Shown: positions 25,421 through 33,268 of the stretch, one piece after another | How the letters are laid out: every line of letters begins with the position of its first letter | How positions within the stretch are numbered: position 1 is the stretch's first letter | DNA from: Ohtaekwangia koreensis | GTDB taxonomy: Bacteria; Bacteroidota; Bacteroidia; Cytophagales; Cyclobacteriaceae | Direction of reading: 5' to 3' | DNA: 64,000 nucleotides | NCBI RefSeq assembly: GCF_900167975.1 | Contig: NZ_FUZU01000001.1 | Location: forward strand, 1,398,580 to 1,462,579 | Notes under the pieces: generated by a model | The model's input: only the letters and a program-made list of their open reading frames with translations | What the model was told of the DNA's origin: nothing | Database searches by the model: none | Translations under genes and position numbers: made by a program

Positions 25421-26119
25421 ATGAAATGGTATATATACTTATTGCTGCTATTGGCTATAGCTTCACCTTCCCTGGCACAAGATGCCACAGTAGAATCAAG
25501 AACCAATCTCGATATGTTGGGAGGCGGCAATTACTCTGCGCGGACATTTGATAATCGCTATAAGGGCGTAAAAGGACAAGTCACTATACTTCCGGAATTT
25601 GTTACAGGTAAAATTTATACAACGGATAATCGCGCAGCGGTACAACCCAAAGTAAACTTCGATGCTTTCGCGAATGAGTTGATCGTAAAGCGCGGGGCCA
25701 GTGAATATGTGATCAGTAGAAATGTAGTAGACCGGTTTAGTTTATGGACAGGTACTGATTCCCTATATTTCAAGAAGATCATCAATGAAGAAGGTAAACA
25801 ACTTTACTATCAGCAATTGGTGAAAGGCAAAGTTCAACTCGTTAAGAAGAATATCAAGATTTTTAAGGAAGCAAACTATAGCGGTGCCTATAGTGCAGGT
25901 CGTGAACACGATGTATTCCTGGATGATCAGAAATACTTCATGCTGATAGAAGGGAAGCTGTTGCTGGAATTTAAAAACAGGAAATCAATTCAAAGTGCTT
26001 TTCCTGAGTACGCAGGAGAGGTGGACGCCTATATAAAGAAGAATAACCTTAGTCTAAAAGACGAACAGCATCTCGCGATGCTGTTCCGTTATATCAATGA
26101 AATTATTGTAAAGAACTAA
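25421..26119 (+). CDS. Exported protein of unknown function, tandem paralog B
   Basis: 232 residues with signal peptide MKWYIYLLLLLAIASPSLAQ. Colinear similarity to the upstream gene throughout (FDNRYKGVKGQ, PKVNFDAFANELIVKRG, VISRNVVDRF, TDSLYFKKI, LVKGKVQLVKKN, FKEANYSGAYSAG, LEFKNRKS, NNLSLKDEQHLAMLFRYIN) shows an old gene duplication; the two have diverged to roughly a third identity by eye. Function unknown. Its stop codon overlaps the convergent murA stop by four bases. Confidence 0.75.
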   Translation: MKWYIYLLLLLAIASPSLAQDATVESRTNLDMLGGGNYSARTFDNRYKGVKGQVTILPEFVTGKIYTTDNRAAVQPKVNFDAFANELIVKRGASEYVISRNVVDRFSLWTGTDSLYFKKIINEEGKQLYYQQLVKGKVQLVKKNIKIFKEANYSGAYSAGREHDVFLDDQKYFMLIEGKLLLEFKNRKSIQSAFPEYAGEVDAYIKKNNLSLKDEQHLAMLFRYINEIIVKN

Positions 26120-27420
26120 ACTCGTTCTATTTCAGCGCCCAGTGCTTTCAAGCGACCTTCAATGTTTTGATAACCGCGATCGATTTGTTCGATGTTGGAA
26201 ATCTCGCTGGTGCCGCTGGCCGACAGTGCTGCAATCAACAAGGAAACGCCTGCACGGATATCCGGTGACGACATTTTAATTCCTTTTAGTTGTTGCTTGC
26301 GCTCAAGTCCAATGACGTTAGCCCGATGAGGATCGCAGAGTATAATTTGCGCACCCATGTCAATGAGTTTATCTACGAAGAACAAACGGCTTTCAAACAT
26401 TTTCTGGTGAATGAGTACAGAGCCTTTGGCTTGTGTTGCTACCACTAAAATTATACTTACAAGATCGGGTGTAAATCCAGGCCATGGCGCATCGGCAATG
26501 GTTAATATAGACCCATCAATGAAGGTTTCGATCTCGTAGCGTTCCTGCGATGGTATATATATATCATCACCACGGAATTCCATCTTGATTCCTAATCGCT
26601 TGAAGGTTTCCGGAATAACGCCTAGCATATCAATGCGGCAGTTCTTGATCGTGATTTCAGATTGCGTCATTGCCGCCAACCCGATAAAACTTCCGATCTC
26701 AATCATATCCGGCAGCATGGTATGTTCAGTGCCACCAAGTTTGGTAACGCCTTCAATGGTGAGCAGGTTTGATCCTACACCACTGATCTTGGCACCCATG
26801 CGGTTCAGCATCATACACAGTTGCTGAAGGTAAGGCTCACAAGCAGCGTTATATATAGTAGTCGTACCTTTTGCTAGTACAGCAGCCATTACAATGTTGG
26901 CTGTTCCGGTAACCGAAGCCTCATCGAGCAGCATATAGCAGCCCTTTAATTCAGAGGCATCGATGTGAAAAAGATGTTCGCTGGAATCGAAATTAAATTT
27001 TGCTCCAAGCTTCTGGAAACCCAGGAAGTGAGTATCTAATCTGCGTCTGCCAATTTTATCACCACCTGGTTTTGGTAAACTTGCTTTACCGAAACGAGCC
27101 AGGATAGGACCGAGTAACATAACGGAACCTCTAAGCGCAGCCGCTTTTTTACGGTACTGTTCTGTTTCTAAAAAGTTAGTATCAATGTTGGATGCTGCAA
27201 AGCGATATGAACCTGTTCCCAGTTTCTCAACTTTGCACCCGAGGTCTCCAATCAATTCGATCAGCTTGTTGACATCCACGATGTCCGGGATGTTATGAAT
27301 TGTAATGGGTTCTGATGAAAGAAGAACAGCACTTACAATTTGTAAGGCTTCATTCTTGGCGCCTTGCGGAATGATTTCACCTTTTAGTTTCTTCCCGCCT
27401 TTTATTTTGAATACACTCAT
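26116..27420 (-). CDS. murA: UDP-N-acetylglucosamine 1-carboxyvinyltransferase
   Basis: 434 residues of the EPSP-synthase fold. The active-site Lys-Asn pair is at 22-23 (GAKNEAL). The loop that carries Cys115 in E. coli reads PGGDKIGRRRLDTH here, with Asp121 in the Cys position. MurA adds enolpyruvate to UDP-GlcNAc, the first committed step of peptidoglycan synthesis. A Cys-to-Asp change at this site is known to keep activity and to prevent covalent attack by fosfomycin. It follows DUF4290 in the same direction (83-base gap), a usual Bacteroidota pairing. Confidence 0.95.
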   Translation of the reverse strand: MSVFKIKGGKKLKGEIIPQGAKNEALQIVSAVLLSSEPITIHNIPDIVDVNKLIELIGDLGCKVEKLGTGSYRFAASNIDTNFLETEQYRKKAAALRGSVMLLGPILARFGKASLPKPGGDKIGRRRLDTHFLGFQKLGAKFNFDSSEHLFHIDASELKGCYMLLDEASVTGTANIVMAAVLAKGTTTIYNAACEPYLQQLCMMLNRMGAKISGVGSNLLTIEGVTKLGGTEHTMLPDMIEIGSFIGLAAMTQSEITIKNCRIDMLGVIPETFKRLGIKMEFRGDDIYIPSQERYEIETFIDGSILTIADAPWPGFTPDLVSIILVVATQAKGSVLIHQKMFESRLFFVDKLIDMGAQIILCDPHRANVIGLERKQQLKGIKMSSPDIRAGVSLLIAALSASGTSEISNIEQIDRGYQNIEGRLKALGAEIERV

Positions 27421-27503
27421 CTAAAAGCAATAACAGTTATCAATGATTCAATTGACAAAATCGTACCTGACCGATTGGTTTTTCTGATTTAAGACAGATC
27501 TTT

Positions 27504-28196
27504 TTACTGATCTCTTCTTCTACGGAAGTTCTGTCCACCACCACCGCCTTTGTTCTTGTTGAACGGGCGATGTCCTCCAGGTCTTTGATGCTGATGGCCA
27601 CCACTGCTCTGCGGTCTGGCTTTCTTGCGTTCTTTATATAATTTCTCGAACAGATTGTCTTCACGTATTTTATCGATGGTCATGTTTAATGCACCACCCG
27701 ACATTTGATTTATATCGCGAAGTATAACAGAATCATCCAACGGCTCCTTGTTCCAGTTAGCGTAGAAAGTTTTCATCAATTTGCCCAGGTATATAATGGC
27801 ATCCTGGCGCTCTTGCGGATCTTCTTTTTTCAATGCTTCCTTCACAAGCTTCTCTATGTTCTTGCCATAGTGCTTAAAGCGGATATTGCTTTGAGGATAC
27901 TCAACCTTCATCGGCTTTTTGAAAAGAATCTCACGCTCTGGTATAGGGAAAGGATTGTTTACATCCAGGTTGAAATCCGCAATGATATATAGATCATCCC
28001 ACATACGTTGCGGGTCATCGCCTTGCTCCTTGATGGAAGGAGTAAGTTGTTTGATGAGCTCAATCAATGTATAGGAAAGCTCCGTACGCTTTTCTTTGTC
28101 AGGTATACTTCTGATGTATTCCACCAGCTTCTGAACGTTACGTCCGTATTCTTTTAAAATGATACCCGGACGTTGGCTGTTATATTCTCCGATCAT
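27504..28196 (-). CDS. DUF4290 domain protein
   Basis: 230 residues. The DUF4290 core covers about 1-185 (YNSQRPGIILKEYGRNVQKLVEYI, LKQLTPSIKEQGDDPQRMWDDLY, FPIPEREILFKKPMKVEYPQ, YANWNKEPLDDSVILRDI). The C-terminal tail is rich in Gly, Arg, His and Gln (GGHQHQRPGGHRPFNKNKGGGGG then RRRR), so it is disordered and possibly RNA-binding. The family is confined to Bacteroidota and usually precedes murA, as here; function unknown. Its ATG overlaps the vapC stop by four bases (ATGA), so translation is coupled to the toxin gene. Confidence 0.85.
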   Translation of the reverse strand: MIGEYNSQRPGIILKEYGRNVQKLVEYIRSIPDKEKRTELSYTLIELIKQLTPSIKEQGDDPQRMWDDLYIIADFNLDVNNPFPIPEREILFKKPMKVEYPQSNIRFKHYGKNIEKLVKEALKKEDPQERQDAIIYLGKLMKTFYANWNKEPLDDSVILRDINQMSGGALNMTIDKIREDNLFEKLYKERKKARPQSSGGHQHQRPGGHRPFNKNKGGGGGQNFRRRRDQ

Positions 28197-28609
28197 AAAT
28201 TCTTGATAAGTACTATTGGTATTTCTTTAATTATCCTGAGGCGTTTGTCATTTGTAACAAAGGTGCCACATTTTTTGTGCAAGGCACAGGCTATCTGAAG
28301 AGAATCAATCGCCCTAAGGGAGGAGTATTTCGCTCGCAATGTAGCGGATATTTGTGCAACTTCCCAAGTAATTGGATAGACTTCAAAAAGCGATTTTATA
28401 GTTTTTTCAAACTTAATCGTGAGATCTTTCTTGCCAAGCTTCCGAGGTTTAATTTCAACTTCAGCAGTCGTTAAAACGCTCGTTGTTAAAGCTATATTAT
28501 TACGGATTGAATCTGCAAAGAATAAACTCACCGCTTCAAAGTACTCAGGATTTTGTTCGACAAGGTAAATTATAGGAGCTGTATCAATAAATGCTTTAGA
28601 ACCTGTCAT
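28193..28609 (-). CDS. PIN-domain toxin, VapC-like
   Basis: 138 residues of the PIN ribonuclease fold. Conserved acidic residues: Asp9 in FIDTAPIIYLVE, the Glu of TTAEVEIKPRK near 50, the Asp of LRAIDSLQIACAL near 101 and that of FVTNDKRLR near 119. VapC toxins cleave tRNA or rRNA when freed from antitoxin. The gene overlaps the antitoxin frame by 14 bases and the DUF4290 start by 4. The fold and catalytic set look intact. The Arg/Lys-rich PRKLGKKD stretch next to the active site is unusual but not disabling. Confidence 0.85.
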   Translation of the reverse strand: MTGSKAFIDTAPIIYLVEQNPEYFEAVSLFFADSIRNNIALTTSVLTTAEVEIKPRKLGKKDLTIKFEKTIKSLFEVYPITWEVAQISATLRAKYSSLRAIDSLQIACALHKKCGTFVTNDKRLRIIKEIPIVLIKNL

Positions 28610-28814
28610 TACTCCTTAGTCGATTTACATACTCCTGTGCATCTTCTTTCCACACACCAGTCCCTATACCTTTCAGGTCTTCTAATAATTTCAAGGCCTT
28701 CTTTTGTTTTTCGGTCAAACGGCTTTTAGAAGAAGTCTTAGGCCTGGAAGTTTTAAGTATGTTCTTTTTAGTCTCCACTTGTAACAAATCTACAGGAATA
28801 TATAAAAATGACAA
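28596..28814 (-). CDS. VapB-like antitoxin
   Basis: 72 residues. A short N-terminal strand (MSFLYIPVDLLQVE) and a basic linker precede the toxin-binding tail LEDLKGIGTGVWKEDAQEYVNRLR, a recurrent ending of antitoxins paired with PIN toxins (W.(E/D)DAQEYVN.LR). No ribbon-helix-helix or AbrB DNA-binding domain is obvious, so self-regulation is uncertain. It starts two bases after the helicase stop codon and overlaps the toxin gene by 14 bases: transcription and translation look tied to pcrA. Confidence 0.75.
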   Translation of the reverse strand: MSFLYIPVDLLQVETKKNILKTSRPKTSSKSRLTEKQKKALKLLEDLKGIGTGVWKEDAQEYVNRLRSNDRF

Positions 28815-28816
28815 AA

Positions 28817-31078
28817 TCAGTTTTCTATGATCCGAAGCTTGGCAAAGCTTAACAGCAGCGTTTTTTCACCGATTTCTGTGAAATTGATCTTCGCTTTGCG
28901 GTCTGCCCCCGACATATCCATTTGCAAGACTGTTCCAAAACCGAATTTCGGATGCTCCACTTTCATGCCTTCTTTCAAAGCGGAAGTATCACTCGGAGTA
29001 AAGTCTGCAGGAGCTTTATAGGTTGTTGGCTTCGGAGCAGCCGGAGCAGAGGCAATTGTTTTCTTGATTCCGGTTACGAGGTTCTTTGCATACTGACTGC
29101 TTGGCGGAGCGGATTCCAAACCAGCAAACTTGGTGCTCACCTTGATGAAGCTTTGATCTACATCATCCAGAAAACGGCTTGGCTCACAATTCTTCAAACG
29201 TCCAAAACGATAACGCGTCAAGGCATAGGACAAGAACAATCTCTTCTGTGCACGTGTGATCGCTACATAAAATAATCTTCGCTCTTCTTCCAGTTCTGCC
29301 CGACTACTGATCATCATCTGAGAAGGGAAAAGATCCTCTTCCATCCCCACCATATATACATACTTGAACTCAAGTCCCTTCGCCATGTGAATGGTCATAA
29401 GCGTTACCTTATCGGGATCTTTATCCTTGTCCTCGTCCTGACCGGTAACGAGCGATACCTCTTGTAAGAAAGAACCCAATGTTTTATCCTGACGCTCCGG
29501 GTCGTCTACATATTCTTTGATCGCGTTCAATAATTCCTGAACGTTTTCGTAGCGGCTTAATCCTTCTACTGTTTTATCTTCATATAGTTCGCGAAGCAAA
29601 CCAGAACCTTTTGCAATTTCAAACGCAGCATCATAAGCATCTTTACGTTGTGTCTCCAACGAAAAACGTTTAATCATCGCCACGAAATCATCTATAGGGC
29701 CAGCAGCTCTTCCACCCACAAACGGAGTAGCATTTTGTAAAATCTCCCAAATGGAAGTTCCATGATCATTTGCCGCCACTACAATTTTATCAACTGTAGA
29801 ATCGCCAATGCCACGCTTGGGTAAATTGATAATTCTCCGGAAGGATGCTTCATCCTGTTGATTCATGGTAAAGCGCAAATAGGCGAGGAGGTCTTTGATC
29901 TCCTTACGCTGATAGAATGAAAGCCCACCAACAACTTTATACTTGATGTTCATTCTTCGGAGCGCTTCTTCTATAGCACGCGATTGACTATTCGTGCGAT
30001 ATAAAATCGCGAAGTCGCTAAACTTCATTTGATGCTGCATCTTCTCCTGAAATATAGAAGTAGCCACCAGGCGTCCTTCTTCATTATCAGAAACAGCTTT
30101 GATCAGTTCAATCAGATTGCCCTCTTCATTGGCAGTCCATACATTTTTAGGAAGCTGTGCACGGTTTCGTTTGATCACCGAGTTAGCAGCCTGCACTATA
30201 TTTTGAGTGGAACGATAGTTCTGTTCCAGTTTTATTACTTTCAGATCAGGATAGTCGCGTTCAAAGTTCAGGATGTTCGTGATATCGGCACCACGAAACG
30301 CATAGATACTTTGCGCATCATCGCCCACCACGCAAACATTTTCCTTTACGGAAGAAAGCTTGCGAATAATAAAATACTGACACAGGTTGGTGTCCTGAAA
30401 CTCATCCACCAATACATATTCAATCCGGTGCTGATATTTATTCAACACTTCGAGATGTTCTTTAAAAAGTTTATCGGTGTTGAACAACAGATCATCAAAA
30501 TCCATCGCGCCAGACTTGAAGCAGCGCATGGCGTATGTTTTATATATCTTCCCGATCTCCGGGCGAAGATTTGCTGCATCATCGCCCATCAACTCTGCAT
30601 TGCGCAGATAATCTTCCCAGCTGATCAATCTGTTTTTAGCGGCCGAGATGCGGCTATATACGGTGTTGGGTTTATAGACTGTATCGTCAAGTCCCATTTC
30701 CTTTACAATATTTCTGATGAGTGATTTAGAATCATCAGAATCATAAATGGTAAAGTCATGCGGATAGCCCAGGTGATGTGCTTCTGCACGCAGGATTCTT
30801 GAGAACACCGAGTGAAAAGTTCCCATCCATAAATTACGGGCATCATGACCGACAACTTTTTCAATCCGCTCGCGCATTTCTTTGGCAGCCTTGTTTGTAA
30901 AGGTCAACGCCATGATGCTGAACGGATCAACATTTTTTTGTTGAATAAGATAAGCAATGCGATATGTTAATACTCGTGTTTTTCCAGAGCCAGCTCCTGC
31001 AATAAGCATGCATGGTCCATCGGTTGTAAGTACGCCTTCGCGCTGCGGTTCGTTAAGAGTGTCTAAATAATCAATCAT
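28817..31078 (-). CDS. pcrA: UvrD/PcrA-type ATP-dependent 3'-5' DNA helicase
   Basis: 753 residues from ATG 31078; an ATG seven codons upstream is also possible. Superfamily 1A motifs in order: Q motif LNEPQREGV, motif I AGAGSGKTRVLTYR, motif II VLVDEFQDTN, motif III VVGDDAQSIYAFRGA, motif IV KLEQNYRST, motif V VTLMTIHMAKGLEF and motif VI EERRLFYVAITRAQ. The C-terminus (KVEHPKFGFGTVLQMD) is the PcrA/UvrD Tudor-like region that touches RNA polymerase. It unwinds DNA in repair and at transcription-replication conflicts. It is divergent from the TcmP-like gene and heads a chain through antitoxin, toxin and DUF4290. Confidence 0.93.
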   Translation of the reverse strand: MIDYLDTLNEPQREGVLTTDGPCMLIAGAGSGKTRVLTYRIAYLIQQKNVDPFSIMALTFTNKAAKEMRERIEKVVGHDARNLWMGTFHSVFSRILRAEAHHLGYPHDFTIYDSDDSKSLIRNIVKEMGLDDTVYKPNTVYSRISAAKNRLISWEDYLRNAELMGDDAANLRPEIGKIYKTYAMRCFKSGAMDFDDLLFNTDKLFKEHLEVLNKYQHRIEYVLVDEFQDTNLCQYFIIRKLSSVKENVCVVGDDAQSIYAFRGADITNILNFERDYPDLKVIKLEQNYRSTQNIVQAANSVIKRNRAQLPKNVWTANEEGNLIELIKAVSDNEEGRLVATSIFQEKMQHQMKFSDFAILYRTNSQSRAIEEALRRMNIKYKVVGGLSFYQRKEIKDLLAYLRFTMNQQDEASFRRIINLPKRGIGDSTVDKIVVAANDHGTSIWEILQNATPFVGGRAAGPIDDFVAMIKRFSLETQRKDAYDAAFEIAKGSGLLRELYEDKTVEGLSRYENVQELLNAIKEYVDDPERQDKTLGSFLQEVSLVTGQDEDKDKDPDKVTLMTIHMAKGLEFKYVYMVGMEEDLFPSQMMISSRAELEEERRLFYVAITRAQKRLFLSYALTRYRFGRLKNCEPSRFLDDVDQSFIKVSTKFAGLESAPPSSQYAKNLVTGIKKTIASAPAAPKPTTYKAPADFTPSDTSALKEGMKVEHPKFGFGTVLQMDMSGADRKAKINFTEIGEKTLLLSFAKLRIIEN

Positions 31079-31114
31079 ATCAGGGCGCAAATTAAACATT
31101 AAAGGTTGACTTCC

Positions 31115-31145
31115 TTTTAATCAATTTCAACCTTCAGTACTTTTG
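31115..31145 (+). promoter_or_regulatory. Promoter of the TcmP-like gene
   Basis: TTTT (31115-31118), 19 bases, TACTTTTG (31138-31145): core exact, upstream element one base off. It implies transcription from about 31151 and a leader of about 10 bases if TTG 31161 is the start, or 28 if GTG 31179 is used. Confidence 0.65.
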
Positions 31146-31160
31146 AGAAAATCTTTTTAA

Positions 31161-32003
31161 TTGAACTATAAACCTCCTGTGCAAGTTCCATTTTTTCAGT
31201 CCGATGGACTAAGCATTACGGCAGTAGAACCGTGGTTTAAAGTAAAGGTTCAGCTCATCGAACGTTACGTGCAATCATTCATTGCAAATGCAGCCGGAAG
31301 AGTTGATGACATTGTGTTGGTTGACTTGTGTTCAGGAAGCGGATTGTTTTCTTTTGGACATCAAAAAGAAATTTTTGCAAGCCCATGTCTGTCGTTGTTG
31401 TCAGCAAACCTTCCAATATCGCGATGGATTTTTTGTGAGCGCGATCACGATCAGGTATATGCATTGCAGAGCCGTGTAGCACATTACTTCCGAAATAAAA
31501 ATGTAACGATACTCGATGAACCGGTTGATGATTTAGCGGGTAAACTACAATCGCTGATTCCACAGACGCGTGGCAATAAAACAGCAGTGCTTTGTATTGT
31601 GGATCCGTTTTCATTCGAGATTCCATATACAACCATCGACAAACTTGCTTCTATAGGTTTCAGCTTTCTGATGCCTTTTACGTGGATGATGAATCAGCGC
31701 ATGAGTCATGCTTATTACCTGGAAGAACATCGCGAGAAAATAAAACAATACCTGGGCATTGCCGACCTGCAACGTTTGGCGGCTGTGCAAAGCAACCAAC
31801 AGTTTTATAAACACATCGTACGCATTTACCAGAACAACATGCTTGTGTTGGGGTTGAACACAGCACTCTCAGTTCATAAAGTGGAATCACGGCTCATGGA
31901 GTTGCCCGCTTACTATATAGGCTTCTTCTCTAAAAAGTTCTCTACAAAAGCTGTATTGAACGCCGTAAATGAAAGTGAGCACGTGCAGTTTGAATTGTGG
32001 TGA
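31161..32003 (+). CDS. TcmP-like (three-Cys-motif partner) protein
   Basis: 280 residues. An in-frame stop immediately precedes TTG 31161, so the start is that TTG or GTG 31179; no ATG is available. The protein follows TcmP architecture: SDGLSITAVEPWFKVKVQLIERYVQSF, a methyltransferase-like strand-loop LVDLCSGSGLF (about 53-63), a conserved SPC/SPLIAL-like segment here reading ASPCLSLLSANLP, RWIFCERDHDQV, VLCIVDPFSFEIPYTTIDKLA and a helical C-terminus. Known TcmP partners carry a three-Cys radical-SAM-like motif. None is adjacent, but the next gene is Cys-rich (DUF3109). Function unknown; similarity is moderate. Confidence 0.6.
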   Translation: MNYKPPVQVPFFQSDGLSITAVEPWFKVKVQLIERYVQSFIANAAGRVDDIVLVDLCSGSGLFSFGHQKEIFASPCLSLLSANLPISRWIFCERDHDQVYALQSRVAHYFRNKNVTILDEPVDDLAGKLQSLIPQTRGNKTAVLCIVDPFSFEIPYTTIDKLASIGFSFLMPFTWMMNQRMSHAYYLEEHREKIKQYLGIADLQRLAAVQSNQQFYKHIVRIYQNNMLVLGLNTALSVHKVESRLMELPAYYIGFFSKKFSTKAVLNAVNESEHVQFELW

Positions 32004-32067
32004 CAGCAGCGTTGAGGAAATCGTAAATCGAATAGCACAGCATTCAATATACATTCGTCTAAAATTG

Positions 32068-32075
32068 TAACTTTG
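32068..32075 (+). promoter_or_regulatory. Promoter core directly abutting the DUF3109 start
   Basis: TAACTTTG, exact TAnnTTTG, ending five bases before the ATG at 32080. Transcription would begin at or next to the start codon, giving a leaderless or nearly leaderless mRNA. The upstream TTTG element is not evident. Confidence 0.45.
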
Positions 32076-32079
32076 CAGT

Positions 32080-32685
32080 ATGATAAAAATCGGAGAGGTA
32101 CTCGTATCAGATGATGTTGTAGAAAAGGAATTTGTCTGCAACCTGGATAAGTGTAAAGGTGCGTGCTGTGTGGAGGGTGATTTCGGTGCACCGCTGGATG
32201 AAGATGAACTGGCTATCCTTGAAGAAATATATCCCATTGTAAAGCCATACCTGACCAAAGAAGGTATCAAAGTAATAGAGAAGGAAGGCACGCATACTAC
32301 AGATGATGATGGTGATTTGTGCACACCCGTAATCGATGGTCGCGAATGTGTTTATGCGATCTATGATAAGAAAGGTATTTTGAAGTGTGGCATCGAGCAA
32401 GCATATCTGGATGGTAAAATTGGTTGGAAGAAACCGATCTCCTGTCATCTATACCCGATACGCATTACGTCTAAGAAAAATTTTGAAGCGCTGAACTACC
32501 ATAAATGGCACATCTGCTCGCCTGCATGTGCGCTCGGAAAAGAATTACAAGTACCGGTATATAAATTCCTGAAAGATCCATTGATTCGTAAGTACGGGGA
32601 GAAATGGTATACTGAACTTGTGCAGGTAATCGAAACTCCACAAGAGCCTAAAGAAAAACCCAAGACGAAGAAAAGTAAGGAGTGA
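32080..32685 (+). CDS. DUF3109 family Cys-rich protein
   Basis: 201 residues. The opening motif [22 protein letters not shown] gives C-x4-C-x3-CC, with further Cys/His at [28 protein letters not shown] and [11 protein letters not shown]. The arrangement resembles the YkgJ-type metal/Fe-S-binding group and fits DUF3109, common as a single gene in Bacteroidota. The cellular role is unknown. The C-terminal 25 residues are Lys/Glu/Pro-rich and probably disordered. A strong terminator follows 124 bases on. Confidence 0.88.
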   Translation: MIKIGEVLVSDDVVEKEFVCNLDKCKGACCVEGDFGAPLDEDELAILEEIYPIVKPYLTKEGIKVIEKEGTHTTDDDGDLCTPVIDGRECVYAIYDKKGILKCGIEQAYLDGKIGWKKPISCHLYPIRITSKKNFEALNYHKWHICSPACALGKELQVPVYKFLKDPLIRKYGEKWYTELVQVIETPQEPKEKPKTKKSKE

Positions 32686-33130
32686 TTCACGATTACTATT
32701 TATACTCCCGTTTACTACGTATCAATAATTGAAGATATATATCTAAACATATCTTCACCCCACTCTCGCGGATAATCCCGATCAAATAATTTACATCATA
32801 TATATAGCAAACACGGTTGATACTCAAGACCGTGTTTTTTTACGCCTATTTGCCCCGGAATTTAGCGTTTTACTCGAATTCTGAACTTTGAAGTAGTTTT
32901 AATATTATTGTATTTCATGTTTTATTTATTGTTTATCAATAATTTATTACTGATATTTGATTGCTGTTATTAATGACGTTAAAATCGAATCAATACGAAT
33001 CGAGAGGTTTCTCAATTCGCAGCAGCATTATGTCGTAATAACTGCACCATATTTACTGGATCACCAAAAAAATAAATTTTGAGGATTTTGTGAGATTTAA
33101 CTTATGTCTGCGAATAATGAGTAAAATAAG
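32686..33130. other. AT-rich intergenic region, no gene seen
   Basis: About 445 bases. It contains the inverted repeat GAAGATAT/ATATCTTC (32731-32756), the terminator at 32809-32841, and then about 290 AT-rich bases with no convincing frame, tRNA or structured RNA. Promoters for the sigma-factor cluster probably lie in the last 150 bases, but none matches the core consensus well. Confidence 0.5.
32809..32841 (+). terminator. Terminator of DUF3109
   Basis: AAACACGGT / ACCGTGTTT arms with an 11-base loop, and a run of seven T from 32835. Confidence 0.85.
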
Positions 33131-33268
33131 ATGATAGAGTTCTCTATGATATTGAGCGTTACTTTGATTATAGCATGTATATACATTTGCTACTTGGAGA
33201 TGAAGTTGTCTGAACGAGTCTGGCTCCTTGATTTATATAGCACTGGTAACTTCACTTTACCGGCATGA
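33131..33268 (+). CDS. Possible 45-residue single-pass membrane micro-protein
   Basis: The ATG frame encodes 45 residues: MIEFSMILSVTLIIACIYIC forms one hydrophobic helix, then LEMKLSERVWLLDLYSTG and a short tail. The TGA stop overlaps the sigma-factor ATG in an ATGA junction, the arrangement of translationally coupled genes. No homologue is recognised. It may be a real leader or regulatory peptide, or a chance frame in an AT-rich region; the exact coupling is the main argument for it. Confidence 0.35.
   Translation: MIEFSMILSVTLIIACIYICYLEMKLSERVWLLDLYSTGNFTLPA

Noticed and set aside
30029-30724. A 231-codon plus-strand frame
   Set aside because: It lies wholly antisense to the UvrD/PcrA helicase motifs, has no signal or domain, and its composition follows from the opposite strand.
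31887-32324. A 145-codon minus-strand frame
   Set aside because: It overlaps the end of the TcmP-like gene and the start of DUF3109 in antisense; both of those have family support.
32686-33130. A tRNA, riboswitch or small RNA in the longest gene-free stretch
   Set aside because: No cloverleaf or conserved riboswitch core could be traced; only the terminator and one short inverted repeat are seen.
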